From NCBI RefSeq assembly GCF_001577835.2, contig NC_029543.1, forward strand, positions 620,001 to 684,000: a stretch of DNA of 64,000 nt. Direction: 5' to 3'. The notes beneath the pieces are model-generated. The model was not told the DNA's origin, searched no databases, and saw nothing but the letters and a program-made list of their open reading frames with translations. This DNA is from Coturnix japonica (lineage: Eukaryota; Chordata; Aves; Galliformes; Phasianidae). Position numbers and translations under genes: made by a program. Each line of letters opens with the position of its first letter. The first letter of the stretch is position 1. Positions 46,996-59,245 of the stretch are shown here, in pieces.

Positions 46996-47387
46996 AATAA
47001 CAAAGAGAGATCCCGACGGCAGCCACCACCACCACAACCAGGAGCTGTGGGTCGCACTGAGCCCAGTTCAGCATCACAGCCCCCGGTTCCGCTTTGTGCC
47101 AACACCCCCCCCCCAATTTTCCTTTCCTAGTGCCGGAGATTCTTTACAAGTGCCAACGTGGTGGGGATGCTTTGGTTTGGTTCCACTCGGATGCTGTTTT
47201 AAGGTGGTTTCAGCGTTATCCTGTATGATGGGGGGGGGGGGGGGGGAAGAAGAAAGAAAGGGGGGATTAAATAGATGGTAAAACAACCAAACCCACCCAC
47301 ACAGGAGCTCCCCTCTCACCCGCTGTTTTTAAACCTTGTCGTTTGCGATGCATGTGGTGTTGTGCGTGTTGCGGTGGGGGGGAGGAG

Positions 47388-47416
47388 GGTCGGGTCGGGT
47401 CGGGTCGGGTCGGGGG
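47388..47416. repeat. (GGGTC)n pentamer array
   Basis: Five consecutive GGGTC units (GTCGG phase) followed by a G run. Confidence 0.9.
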
Positions 47417-47999
47417 GGTTCGGATCGCGCTGCCCGCTGTCAGGTCCGATTCAGGCTCCAAACTGCCTCATTCCAGGTTGGACCGGGATTGTTCCGGTCC
47501 AACTCCGACCGCCGGGCTCCAAACCCTTCGCTGCGGAAATACCCGCTGGGAATGGATTTTCATATCTTTCTCCTGGAAATCAATTCTCTGTTTGAAATTG
47601 GAATAAATTTTGTTCCTAAAAGTCGCGCTGCTTTTTCTCGTCCTCCTTCCCACGGCGCCGGCAGCGGAGCCGGGTGCTCGGAGCACCCCAAGGGGGCACT
47701 GTGAGCGTGGGGAACACGGCGCTGCACCGCGCTGCTCCAACACGGGGCGATGAACTGGGGTCGGGGGGGATGGAAGGGAACATCGGGCCGCCCCTCCGAG
47801 CTGCGATGGGACACACAGAGCAACATCCCTCACCATTAGAGCTCGGTGCGTTCAGACCGTGCTCTGCAGCTCTGCCTCACTGCTGCATCATTGGGGGGTG
47901 AAGCAGAGGGTGCAGCTTTGGGGACCCCCCCCATATCGCCGGGCTGCAGCCAAAGGTCGCCCCCAGATCCGCGTCACCGCAGGGAACAGGAGCTCAGAG

Positions 48000-48258
48000 C
48001 TGATGCACTTTATTGGCTTTGTGTCTTTACTACAACAGAGCGGGAGGGGGGTGAAGGGAGCGGGGAGGTGATGGAGGGAGGATGGAGGATGGGGGATGGC
48101 ACAACGGGGCGGTGAATGGAACCGGCTGCACGGCGGGGGGGGGGGAGGAGCTCGCTGGGTCCCCAGAGCCGCAGCCCCCCATTGGGTTCGCAGCCCACCC
48201 TGCAAATGGGGCTGTGATATGGGGGGGGATGGAGAACGTCGGGGTGAGCTGCTGCCCC
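48000..48258 (-). terminator. 3' UTR of the granzyme-like pseudoprotease gene
   Basis: Minus-strand AATAAA (TTTATT at 48009-48014) lies about 245 bases past the stop codon. Confidence 0.75.
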
Positions 48259-49704
48259 TCAGGATTTCATGACGCGTTTGATCCAGGACTCGTAGGTCGC
48301 GATGTTGGTGTAGAACGACACGTGCTGCCCGTAGGGGTACGAGTAGATCCCGTAGGCTTTGTTGTTGCACACCAGGGGACTCCCGGTGTAGCTCTGTCAG
48401 AGGATGAAGAGTGAGGAACAGCCACGAGCGGGTGGGGACGGAGCTTTCAAAGGGCAGAGCCCGGCCTGGGGGCAGCACGGGACGCAGCCAACCCCCCCCC
48501 GGGGTCCCATCGCACCGACCTCATCGGGGGCGCCGCTGCTGCCGCTGGTGGCGCACAGAACGTCCTCGGTGAGGCCGGGGTAGATGCTGACACACTCCCT
48601 CTCCTTTTTGATGGTGACATTGGCCTCACGGAGGGCGGCATCGGGGGCTCCGCGCCCCCACCCGGGCACGCTGCACAGCGCCCCTCTGTGAGCGTTTGTG
48701 CTGGAGAAGGAGATGGGCTTCACGCGCTCATTGATGGTCGCTTTGCTTTTCAGCTGGGGGCACAAAGCGCAGAGATGGAGATGGACGTTCTGCCTTTCAG
48801 TGCTGCCCTGTCCCCCCCCCCCGGCCCCAGCACCGCGGTACCTCCAGCAGCAGGATGTCGTGCCCCCACTGGGGCCTCCTGTAGTCGGGGTGGCAGTGAT
48901 ATCCCTGCACCTGCAGCTCCTGCCAGCTCTCCTCCTTCGTCTGGATGTCGCGGGCTCCGAGGATGACGCTCGTGGGGCTGCGGCTGGGAGGGAGCACAGG
49001 GGGGTCATCAGCTGCACAACTGACCTGGGGACGTGGGTTGGGTCAGCTGGGCGCTGATGGGAGCTGATGGATCCCTATTGCTGAGCCTGAGGGCGTTATC
49101 TGCCCCCAGAGCTTCAGCTGAGCTCGGTGGGTCCACGTGCAGCAGGGGCTGCCCAGGGGGAGCAGGGGTCACTATGGGGCCGGGGCAGCCCCTTTCCATA
49201 GAGCTGTGGGCTGTTGGGTTCTGATGGTTTTACCCCCCAAGTGTGGGGTACAGACACAAGACCGGAGCTCCAGCTCAGCCCCAGCTCCTGCAGCTCACCC
49301 CATAGTGCCCCACAGCCTCACCCCACAGCATCACGCCGGCCCCACAACCTCCCCCTGCCCGCTCAGCCGTCCCACCCCCATTTGGGATCCATCGCCCACG
49401 TCCCAGGGCTCACCTGAAGCACTGTGCGGCCGTCATCACCCACCCGGGGGCCACCAGGAAGCCCCCGCAGAACCCACCGTTCCCCCGCAGATAAGCCATG
49501 TAGGGCCTGGATTGAGCCAGAGCCCGGCCCCCACGCTCCAACCGGCTCCAGGAACGACCTGCAGGGATGAAGGGGTGGATGGGGCCGTGGGGATGTGGGG
49601 CGTATGGACCCCATGTCCCACCCCACAGCCTCCTACCCACCAGCTGTGTCCAGGGGCCACGCCAGCAGCAGGACGGTCAGCAGGAGCCTCTGTGGGTGCT
49701 GCAT
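48259..49704 (-). CDS. Granzyme/azurocidin-like serine protease homologue without catalytic His or Ser
   Basis: Chymotrypsin-fold (S1A) secreted protein with five exons in the standard granzyme layout: 49704-49641, 49558-49414, 48983-48842, 48753-48520, 48393-48259. All phases agree, giving 239 residues with a signal peptide (MQHPQRLLLTVLLLAWPLDTAG). The key protease residues are replaced. The IIGG activation N-terminus aligns with LERG. TAAHC reads TAAQC (His57 to Gln). The Asp102 site is kept (GHDILLLE). GDSGGPLVC reads SYTGSPLVC, so Asp194 is Tyr and Ser195 is Thr. Many fold residues remain ([16 protein letters not shown]-terminal WIKRVMK). The last donor is GTCGGT, which is weak. Human azurocidin, an antimicrobial pseudoprotease also encoded on 19p13.3, is a functional analogue; orthology is not shown. 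The intact frame argues for a used gene, not debris. Confidence 0.85.
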
Positions 49705-49762
49705 GGCCTCCAGGACGCCCAGGGCTGAGGCTGTGAGTGGGGTCTCTTCCTGCCCTCAGGAA

Positions 49763-49773
49763 GGATTTATACC
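49763..49773 (-). promoter_or_regulatory. TATA box of the pseudoprotease gene
   Basis: The minus strand reads GGTATAAATCC about 60 bases upstream of the start codon at 49704. This is a strong TATA match at a suitable distance. Confidence 0.7.
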
Positions 49774-50369
49774 CTGAGACCAGACTCCAGGAAACCACAG
49801 AGGTCGCACTTGATCTGATTAATCTGCCTGCAAAGTGCAAACCTCAGCGATCCAAGAGGGGAATTCAGGCGGCTTTGGGCAACAACCCACCTCCATTTGG
49901 GGCGGGTTTGGGGCACCTGGAGCCCTCCTGGACCCAAAGGCAGCATTATCCCTTTGCCTCTAAGCTGGGGGCTGTAGGGAGCACGCCCACCCCATCACCT
50001 TGCCTTCCCCTGCAGCTTGTGTTGTTGTTTTTTGCAACAACATCCTTTGCATCTCTCGATGTTATCACGAGCCGTGCAAAACCAAGCTCTCTTTGACGTG
50101 ATGTACCAACTCCAATAGTGCCATGAGGTTCTTCCTGCTGCTTCTTGGAGCCCAAGGAGCAACCCCCAATACAGCACGTTCATTATGGCCGGCTGAGGGC
50201 AAGGAACAACGTCACTGCTGGCACCACGAGCTCCCTGCTCTGCTGCTTTGGAGCCCTGGAAACCAGCACCCCTCTATGTGTTCTTTCCAGTTTGGCTGCT
50301 CAGACACGGACCAGGCTTCCCAATGAGGCCCTCAGTGCAAAGCTGTTGGACAATGCCCATCATAAAGTG

Positions 50370-50460
50370 CTTTGAGTTTTGATCAGCCCTGAAGTGATCA
50401 GGACATTGGACTCAGTGATCCTGGTACATCCCTCCCAGCTGAACGATTCCCTTCCATTCT
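50370..50460 (+). mobile_element. Probable CR1 LINE 3'-tail fragment
   Basis: It reads TTGGACTCAGTGATCCTGGT followed by ACATCCCTCCCAGCTGAACG. This resembles the CR1 tail pattern (GGACTnGATGATCCTT...GTCCCTTCCAACT). It is diverged, so confidence is moderate. Confidence 0.55.
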
Positions 50461-51464
50461 ACTGGGCTCTGCTGGGCTTAGTTCTACTCTACCAGCCTTG
50501 TCTCTACTGAGCTTGCTTCCATTGGACTTCACACTTCTCCACTGGGCTCTAATAGACTTGGATCCACATGTGGTTCCCCATGAAACAACCTTTCACTGCT
50601 CCTCCAGCAGCTGGGATGTGAGGGCTCAGAAAGATGCTGCCCAGATCCAGCATCTGTGGATGGGGGAGGGATGCGGGTTTGGGATGCTGCCCACCCTCCA
50701 GCCCTATGGGAGGGGTTATGGCCCAAAGTGGCAGTTCCTTCCTTCGCTGATGACGAATCGGGTCTGATGCTGAGTGCTGGGAAATGCACTTTCCCTGCTG
50801 CCCCTTCTAGAGCAAAGAGCCGTCATTCTCGTGCAAAGTCTGCTGCAGGCAGAGCAGCAAGGAAAACCCTGACGTGACAAAGCAACAGAGATTTGTCTCA
50901 CAGCCGCAGATAAGCAGCTGCAGCAGTTGCAGGCCCTTCATTCGCTGATGTGCTGGTTGATAGGAGCTGTCAGCAGACTGTAGAGCTGTGGATCCTTCTT
51001 GCTTTCCCCACGGTGCCGTGGTGGCATCAGCTCCTCCAGGTGAGGGCAGGGAGTGTGTGGGCACACAGAGCCAGGGCTGGAGCAGCTTCCAGCCACCTCC
51101 TCCCTGTGGCAGACAGGAATGAGTGGAAGCTCTGAGAACAGGGCAGGCATCCTGTTCCCTCCAGTTGCTCACAGTTTCTGTATGTTCAGAATTTCACGCT
51201 GGGTTTCCCCTCCTCAAACCCTCACATTCTCTCCTGGAACTTGCGTCAACCTCTGGCCATTCTGCAGGAAGGAGAGCTGCTCTGCCCTGTCTCCTCTCCC
51301 ATCTTTAGCCCCCAGGGCCTTGCCCAGCCCTTCCAGCACTGAGCTGTCAGAGCCCCCATCTGTGTCCCTGCTCAGGATGTCACAGACAGATGGACCCTGC
51401 AGGGCCAATGGCATTCTGAAGGTGGTGGATGGGATGTGCACGTCGCTTCCCCTTTCCATCCAGC

Positions 51465-51680
51465 TCATAGAACCACTGAGGTTGGAAAAGACATCTGAGA
51501 CCAGCGAGTCCATCCATCAGCCCATCCCCACCGCTCCCACTGATGGTCCATAGAGCCATTAAGGCTGGAAAACACCTCTCAGATCCCCAGACCAACCCCA
51601 GCCCATCTCATTGAGCTCATTGACCATGGCCTCAGGTGCCACCTCCCCATGGCTCTCAAACACCTCCCCTGGAACAACAC
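51465..51680 (-). mobile_element. Two adjacent CR1 LINE tail fragments, minus orientation
   Basis: TCATAGAACCACTGAGGTTG followed by GAAAAGACATCTGAGACCAG, and again TCCATAGAGCCATTAAGGCT followed by GGAAAACACCTCTCAGAT. These are two successive reverse-complemented CR1 3' ends, the second continuing to GGTGCCACCTCCCCATGGCT. Confidence 0.8.
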
Positions 51681-52148
51681 CATAACAGCATCACCTCCAT
51701 CCTATTGCTGCTGGGAAAAGAGGTGGGTCCTTCTCTGGACCTCACTGTCTTTGTCACTGCCATCCCAACACGGACAGGAGAAGCCCAGCCCAGGGCTGAT
51801 CAAACCCTCCCTTCTTTTCCAGGACAAGGGATAAGGAAGAGGAAGGCAGAAATGCTGGGGAACGCAGCTCAGAATTTACTGGGGTTGTTTCAGGTGCATT
51901 GAGGTTCAAGCAGGGCAGGGGTGTCCAATGGAAATGGGTTCTGTGGTGGTGCCACTGCATTCTGGTACCATATGGGAACTAACGTGGCACCAAAACGGGC
52001 CGGCAGTGTGACAGCGATCAGCCTTGGAGCAAAGGGAGGGATCCATTGGGACACTTGGGTTCTCAGGGACAGAGAGAGGGAAATGGAGCTGTTAGTGGGG
52101 GCAGGAAGGAACCCAGCAGGTGTCCAGGGCCACGCTGACACTGCACTG

Positions 52149-53467
<1,319 letters not shown>

Positions 53468-53524
53468 CTCCTCTCCACGTTGGATGCCTGGAGCCCTGAG
53501 CCTCCCTCCTGCTGCCCAAGGGGT

Positions 53525-53534
53525 GATTTATAGC
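53525..53534 (-). promoter_or_regulatory. TATA box of the granzyme-like protease gene
   Basis: The minus strand reads AGCTATAAATCAC about 60 bases upstream of the start codon at 53467. The same spacing is seen in the neighbouring paralogue. Confidence 0.7.
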
Positions 53535-53539
53535 TCACA

Positions 53540-56500
53540 GCATCTGTACCCTACAGCCAGGAAACCATATGTGATGGGCTGATTGTTCTAATCACAGCAG
53601 TGCAGCATCCTGCCGGGCTATCTGCATCTCTGCTGCTCACGTGCCCACACGCTCAGTCAGTGGGACAGCAGTGCAGCACCGCCCCGGGTCAGCAAACCCT
53701 TGTGCAAAGGGCACGGACCCGATGCACAGCACAGCAATGTTCTCCCAGCCCTGCCTTGTTGCTGGCTCTCCTCCTGCAGCTCAGCCTGCTACAGCTGCAC
53801 TCCATGCTGCTGCTGTAGGGAACTGCTTTAAGGGGTGTGTGTGTGTGGGGGGGAGCTCCAGAGGCCCCTTTGATTCTGTGATTGATTCTGTGATTGATTC
53901 TGTGATTGATTCTGTGATTGATTCTGTGATTGATTCTGTGATTGATTTTGAGGTTTTGCTCATTGCCTGCTCTGCTGCAGAGAGATGGAGCATCACACAT
54001 CGCTGTAATCATCGCAGGGTGCTCTGCTGGAGGGGGCACAAGGGGGGTCAGCTGTTGCGAGAGATCTCTGCCAGCACAGAGATAAGGAGCGGGCAGCAGT
54101 TGCTGGGGACATCCTGCCCGTACACTCATGGGCTTAAAGAGCCCTTTGCTCCTTCCCATCCTTGGGTGCTTTGGCTCTCAGGGGGGCTCTGTGCAGGTAT
54201 CGCCCCTGGTCCTGCTATGGGATGCTGAATTCCCTGGTCCTGCTATGCGATGTTAAATTCACAGTCCTGCTATGGATATTCTCCTACAGACACCTCTGTG
54301 TCCCTTCCCAGGCCGTTTTCTGCCCCCCACCCCATGGCTGTGCCCACCAGCCCCATTGCTGTCCCATAGGGGTTCTATTTGTAACACCAGCTCTGTCCCT
54401 GAGCTCCCCGAGCAGGAAATGCTTCCTCGAAAGAGAACCAGGGTGTGGATGAAGCTCAGACCCGACCCAAGGAGGATCTGTGCGATGAGATGCACTTTGT
54501 GCTGCTGTTTGTTTGTCTATAGGCAAAACTGAACCAAACATCTGAAGAAGAAAACACTGGGTGGATCTTTTCTTTCTTTTCCCTTCCCTCTTCGCTTTTT
54601 AAAGTCATTGATGTGGTCAGGAGGAGACGAGGATGAAACTTTCTCTTTCGTGTTCTTGTTTTTCCTGCAGAGGTTCAGTGAATAGAACTCCTTGTATTAC
54701 ATGGAACCCAACTGCAGCCCAGACGACCCCCTGAGTGCTGCAGCCGTGCTGCTTCCTGGGCTCAGTGCCTGGATCTTGTAGGGCTTTCAGCTGTGTTGCT
54801 CCACTGGAAGGACCTCCACCTGCTGCAAGAGAGCAGCACAAAGCCACGCTCCAACCGCCGGCAGCAATCGAGTCATCTCTAAACCAGCACCGCTCCACCC
54901 TTCCTGGAGCAGCAAAACACCTGCAGGGACGGATGGGTGGAGGTGGCACAGCGCTGGGGATGGCAGTGTCCGTCCACCTGCCCCACAGATGGATCCGTTG
55001 GGGTGTGATCAGAGCTGGGGGCTGGATGGGACAAGGGCAGCAGTGACCGGGGCTCTGGGGTTTGTCCCCGGGCTGTGGGTGGTGCAGTGGGGCAGCTTTG
55101 AGAGAACTGTGGTCTTCATCTGCAGGAAAGAGATGAGAGATGCTGCAGGACGGGGCGTCCTCCTCCTCCTCCCCCCTGGATTTCAGAGAACATCTGAACT
55201 GAAATAGCAGAGAGAGGCATCGAGATAAAGCTGGTGTTTGTGCAGATAGCGATGGGGAGATGGGGCAGAGAACAGGAACTCGGCCTGGAGGAGGGGGGCT
55301 GAGTGCCATGCGGAGAGCTGAGGACACCACACAGGCTGTGTTAGTGCTGAGTGTTGGGGACCTATTGGGGTGACCCGAGTGTCCCTGTTCCCATTGGGCT
55401 GTGGGGGAAAAGAGCTCAGTGCCATCAGATTCCTCCTTGCTGCTGCTGCTCAGACATCACTCACTATTTGAGGAGCAGCTCCAGGCCCTGGAGGGGCACA
55501 TCCCTTCACCCCCCACCTTCTCCACCTGCTCCATCCATCCTCTGCCTCCCACAGCTGATGTTTGACAAAGCCGAGCACCTGGAGGGCTGTGTGGGGCTCA
55601 CGTTGCCCCTTTGGGACTGAGCCCTTTGTGAGAACACCACACTCTGCTTTCCCTGAGCTCAGAGCTTGTTATTCCCACTGATCTCTGCTCCTTCAATCTC
55701 AGGGCCACTCTCTGACCTTATCAGCACGAGCTCTGCTGACAGCAAAGCCAAACTGATACCCCAATGTCTGAAAGGGCCGATGAGGAGCACGGAGCTCCCT
55801 GCTTCCCATCAGAACCACTTCTGCTGCACACCAAGAGGAAAAGCCTTTGTATTTTCCAGGAGAAATCCCCACATCCCACAGTGCTGAGACAGCCCAGCTC
55901 TGCGCTCTGCCCTGGGGACCCCTCCATGACTCCGGGTCAGCCTGCACTGATACTGGGGCTCAGCTGTGATCCTGATGCTCCTTCTTTGCAGCTGTTTGGG
56001 TGGGTCCATCCTTGCAGAGATGTGGTTGACGATGTTGTAACTTCCCCTTTTTGGGTTGGTGTTTTTTTTCCTCACTTTGGTAGGTAGCAGCCTCGCTGCT
56101 TGCACCCTCCTCGTTACCTGCTGCACTTGGCCTCCAACGAGCAGCTGGGAGCAGTGCTGGCTGCTGAGCCCCATCCTGGCAGCACGAGCCATGCCAGGTG
56201 AGTCCAAAGCTCAACAGCTGGGGATGGCGTGGTGCGAGAATGTCCCTCCAGGTGGGTTTAGAGATGTGGGGAATTGCTGAGTGATGGACGTCAGCCCTGT
56301 AGTTGGGTTGGGGTTGGGATCAGCTCTTGTTCCTGATCCCAGCACAGCCCCTTCAGCTGCGTGCCTCAGCGTCCTGCATGTGATGTAGGCAGTGGGAAGG
56401 CCCTGACCTGTCTGCTGCAGGTGCCCGGGCACAGGGTGCACACGGAGGGCTTGGAGCAGCTGGTTCCCTGCAGCAGGGTGCAGCTGAGTCCTGCCTGCAG

Positions 56501-57000
56501 AGCAGCAGGGGCCTGGATTGGTGCAATGGGGGCTGCAAAGTGGGGCTCTGTGACTGAAGGTCTGCAGGAGGGTGAGAGCACAGAATTCCTCCTGGAGAAG
56601 AGTGGATGTGGGCACAGGTGTGCACAGGGCTGTGGGCAGCTGCTCTGAGGGGTGAATGAGTGCCACCAATGCCCCAGCAGTCATCAGGGCTCTCATGGCA
56701 GCACCAAAACCAACAGATCCCACCCCTCGATTTCTCCTTACTGAGAAATGACGACAGCTGCCAGCAGCCATGCCAATCTTCTAGCTCACAACAGGAAACT
56801 TTATTAAACAACAGGAAGACCCTGCTCGAGCGTGGCCTTACAAAACACCTCACCCTTCTCTCCCCTTGTTCTCACAGCACTCTGGGGCTGGCAGATGGGG
56901 CTCTGACTCCCACTGCTGCACTGGACTCAGCGCTGCCTCCAGCCCTCAAACAGAGGCTCTGCTCTGCTCCAAACCTCACCTGAGCCCTCGATGCTCAGAA
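53540..57000. other. Non-coding interval upstream of S1PR4
   Basis: No coding gene is supported. It holds the GATTCTGTGATT array and otherwise unique sequence. A 5' untranslated exon of S1PR4 may lie here but cannot be placed from the sequence. Confidence 0.5.
53868..53950. repeat. (GATTCTGTGATT)n 12-bp array, CR1-tail derived
   Basis: Six to seven near-perfect 12-base units are preceded by GGCCCCTTTGATTCTGTG. The unit looks like expansion of the short terminal repeats (ATTCTGTGATT) that end CR1 elements. Confidence 0.85.
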
Positions 57001-57002
57001 TA

Positions 57003-58219
57003 TGGATGGCCCAGGGCTGAGCTGGATGCTGAATCACTCCTTCTCCCTTCCTGCTCAATATCCCGAGCTCAGGATGGACCTCCTTGACGGGAAGGGTTCC
57101 TGCTTGCAGCTGGCCGCCATGCGGAACGTGAACATCATCCTGCAGCACTACAACTTCTCCGGCAAGCTGAGCAACCGGCACTCCCGGGATGAGGGGATGG
57201 GCCTCATCCGCACCACCTTCGTCATCATCAGCTGTGCCATCATCCTGGAGAACCTGCTGGTGCTGCTGGCCGTGCTGCGCTGCCTGCGGGCGCGTCGCTG
57301 GGTCTATTCCTGCATCGCCAGCATCACCGTCAGCGACCTGCTGGCCGGCATCGCCTACCTGTCCAACCTCTGCCTCTCGGGCAAGAAGACCTTCCAGCTG
57401 TCCCCACAGCTCTGGTTCCTGAGGGAGGGAATCCTCTTCATCGCTCTGGCCGCCTCCACTTTCAGCTTGTTGGTGACGGCCATCGAGCGGTACAGCGCCA
57501 TGGTGCGGCCCATTGCTGAGAATGAGGCCAGCAAGACGCTGCGCCTGCGTGGCCTCATTGTGTCCTGCTGGCTGCTGGCCTTCGTCATCGGGCTGCTCCC
57601 ACTGCTGGGATGGAACTGCCTGTGTGATTTCAGCGCCTGCTCCGTCCTCCTGCCCCTCTACTCCAAGAACTACATCCTCTTCTCCGTGGTCATGTTCAGC
57701 ATCATCCTGCTGGGCATCATCGGCCTCTACATCTCCATCTTCCAGCTGGTCCAGGCCAGCTCGAAACAAACCACGTCTCGGCACAGCCGCAAGCGTTCCC
57801 TCCGTCTGCTCAAGACGGTGCTGATGATCCTGGGCGCCTTCATCATCTGCTGGAGCCCCCTCTTCGCCCTGATGCTCTTCGATGTGTTCTGTGAGACACA
57901 CACCTGCAGGCTGCTGCACAGCCTGGACTGGACCTTGGCTCTGGCCATGCTCAATTCAGGCATTAACCCCATCATTTACTCACTGCGCAGCGTGGAGGTG
58001 CGCCGCGCCGTGGGCAGCCTGCTGTGCTGCTGCTGCCTCAGGATCGGGCTCTGCAAGCCTGGGAACTGCCTGGTCATCACTGATATCAACTCGGGCTCAT
58101 CCACTGAGAGCTCCCTTCGCTACCGGGAGAGCCTCCGCAGCCCCATAGCCCCGACCCCACGGCCCAGAGCACCTCTCTCCAGCAACTCCAGCATGATGAG
58201 CAATCTGCCCAGCCTCTGA
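57003..58219 (+). CDS. S1PR4: Sphingosine-1-phosphate receptor 4
   Basis: Class A G-protein-coupled receptor for sphingosine-1-phosphate, expressed mainly on leukocytes in mammals. A single uninterrupted coding exon gives 405 residues from the first ATG. A downstream in-frame ATG (57075, MDLLDGKGSC) aligns better with the human N-terminus, giving about 381 residues. The start is thus undecided. Seven hydrophobic segments are visible. Diagnostic pieces are an N-glycosylation site (HYNFSG), WFLREG at the top of TM3 (Arg/Glu head-group contacts known in S1P receptors), ERY at the TM3 end, WNCLC in the second loop, LLKTVLMIL at TM6 and NPIIY in TM7. A cysteine cluster (LLCCCCLRIG) for palmitoylation precedes a serine-rich tail ending MMSNLPSL. 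The recalled human S1PR4 matches over LLPLLGWNCLC and LLPLYSK.YILF. It lies between the protease genes and NCLN, matching mammalian order apart from the missing GNA15. Confidence 0.97.
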
Positions 58220-58925
58220 GAGGACAAAGGTGGCCCAGGGAGCCCGTCGGGACCTCAGGATGCTGGTTGTGGTCTGTCAGAACGGTGTCAGCTGCTGCCC
58301 CACCCCCATTGCTGACTGTGACCAGGCTTTGAGCAGGAGGCTGCACAGAAACCACTGCTGGAGGGCGGTGAGGGCTGCGGGCACAGCCTGGGAGGGACAC
58401 TCTGCTCAGACGGATGCTGTGCTGGGGCAGCAGCGGGTGCTGCTCCACGTGTGCATGTATACGGGTGCTGTACGTGCTCTGGGGAGGGTGTTTAGCCCCG
58501 TTGTGTCCCATGGCACAGGGATGGCTCCCTATGTTTGGACTTGTAGGGGTTATGGAGAGCAGAGATGGGAACGGGCTGAGAGCTGTGCTGTATGGGCTGT
58601 GCCGTATGGGCTGTGCTGTATGATGGGCTGTGCTGTATGGGCCGGGCTGTACGATGGGCTGTGTTCTATAGGCTGTGCTGTGTGATGGGCTGTGCCTTAT
58701 GGGCTGAGCTGTATGATGGGCTGTGCTCTATAGGTTGTGCTGTATGATGCCCTGTGCTGTATGAGCTGCTGTCAGGCTCCTCCCGCAGGGCGCTGTTATT
58801 TAGCAGCCCAGCACCAATTCCCCCCTTCCCCTTTATCGCCGTGCCCGCAGTCCCGGCCATTCCCTGCAGAGGAGCCGTGGGCAGCTTCAAACCTCGCAAT
58901 AAAACCCCGCTCATGAAGCCCACGT
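58220..58925 (+). terminator. S1PR4: S1PR4 3' UTR with polyadenylation signal
   Basis: AATAAA at 58898-58903 (CGCAATAAAACCCCG). Within it a degenerate GGGCTGTGCTGTATGAT repeat spans about 58570-58770. Confidence 0.75.
58570..58770. repeat. (GGGCTGTGCTGTATGAT)n repeat in S1PR4 3' UTR
   Basis: About ten imperfect units of 15-21 bases. Confidence 0.8.
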
Positions 58926-58984
58926 TCGGTGCGCTGTTATTCCGTATCGGGGTCCCTACAACAGCCGGTGGGGCACGGAGCAGC

Positions 58985-59245
58985 GATGAGCCTACACACC
59001 CGCCCCCCACCGGAAGTACCCTCTCCCACCGCTCACTCCACTACCGGAAATACCGGCTCCTCTTCATACCGGAAGTGGTGCTGCCCCCTGCAGGCCGCGC
59101 CTACAGCTCCCAGCATCCTTAGCGGCAAGACCGGAACTACAACTCCCAGCAGGTCTCCGGTGCGTGATACGTCACGTGTCCTTACGTGGCGCCGTGCCGT
59201 GCGTGCCGGTGGTGCAGGCCGCAGCGGCGGGTCGGTGCCGGGGCG
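58985..59245 (+). promoter_or_regulatory. NCLN: NCLN promoter: ETS, ZNF143-type and CRE/E-box motifs
   Basis: ETS motifs CCGGAAGT lie at 59010-59017 and 59069-59076, with a related ACCGGAAAT near 59043. Two copies of the ZNF143/SBS core follow: CTACAGCTCCCAGCAT (59101-59116) and ACTACAACTCCCAGC (59136-59150). TACGTCA (59168-59174) overlaps CACGTG (59173-59178). This is a typical housekeeping promoter without a TATA box, ending just before the ATG at 59246. Confidence 0.75.

Larger units (their letters stand above)
44801..47625 (+). terminator. GNA11: GNA11 3' UTR and polyadenylation sites
   Basis: Non-coding sequence follows the GNA11 stop. There is an A-rich stretch (44872-44910) soon after the stop. 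An AT-rich cluster with AATAATAATAAATATT lies near 46940-46960 and a clean AATAAA at 47602-47607. Either could end the transcript. A 3' UTR of 2-3 kb would fit the family. The next gene is on the other strand and ends near 48.0 kb. Confidence 0.6.
49780..52140. other. Non-coding interval between the two granzyme-like genes
   Basis: No gene is recognised. It holds CR1 fragments near 50.37-50.46 kb and 51.46-51.70 kb, and a short degenerate repeat of CTACTGGGCTC/CTACTGAGCTT type at about 50455-50570. I looked for and did not see a GNA15 exon (no NKKD, DVGGQ or P-loop homology). Confidence 0.5.

Noticed and set aside
48259-49704. Calling the protease homologue a pseudogene
   Set aside because: All five exons, the signal peptide and the stop are intact and in phase. 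Only the activity residues are replaced, which fits a pseudoenzyme better.
56927-57919. 330-residue open frame antisense to S1PR4
   Set aside because: A mirror of the GC-rich S1PR4 coding sequence; highly acidic and Gln-rich with no domain. The sense strand is clearly the receptor.
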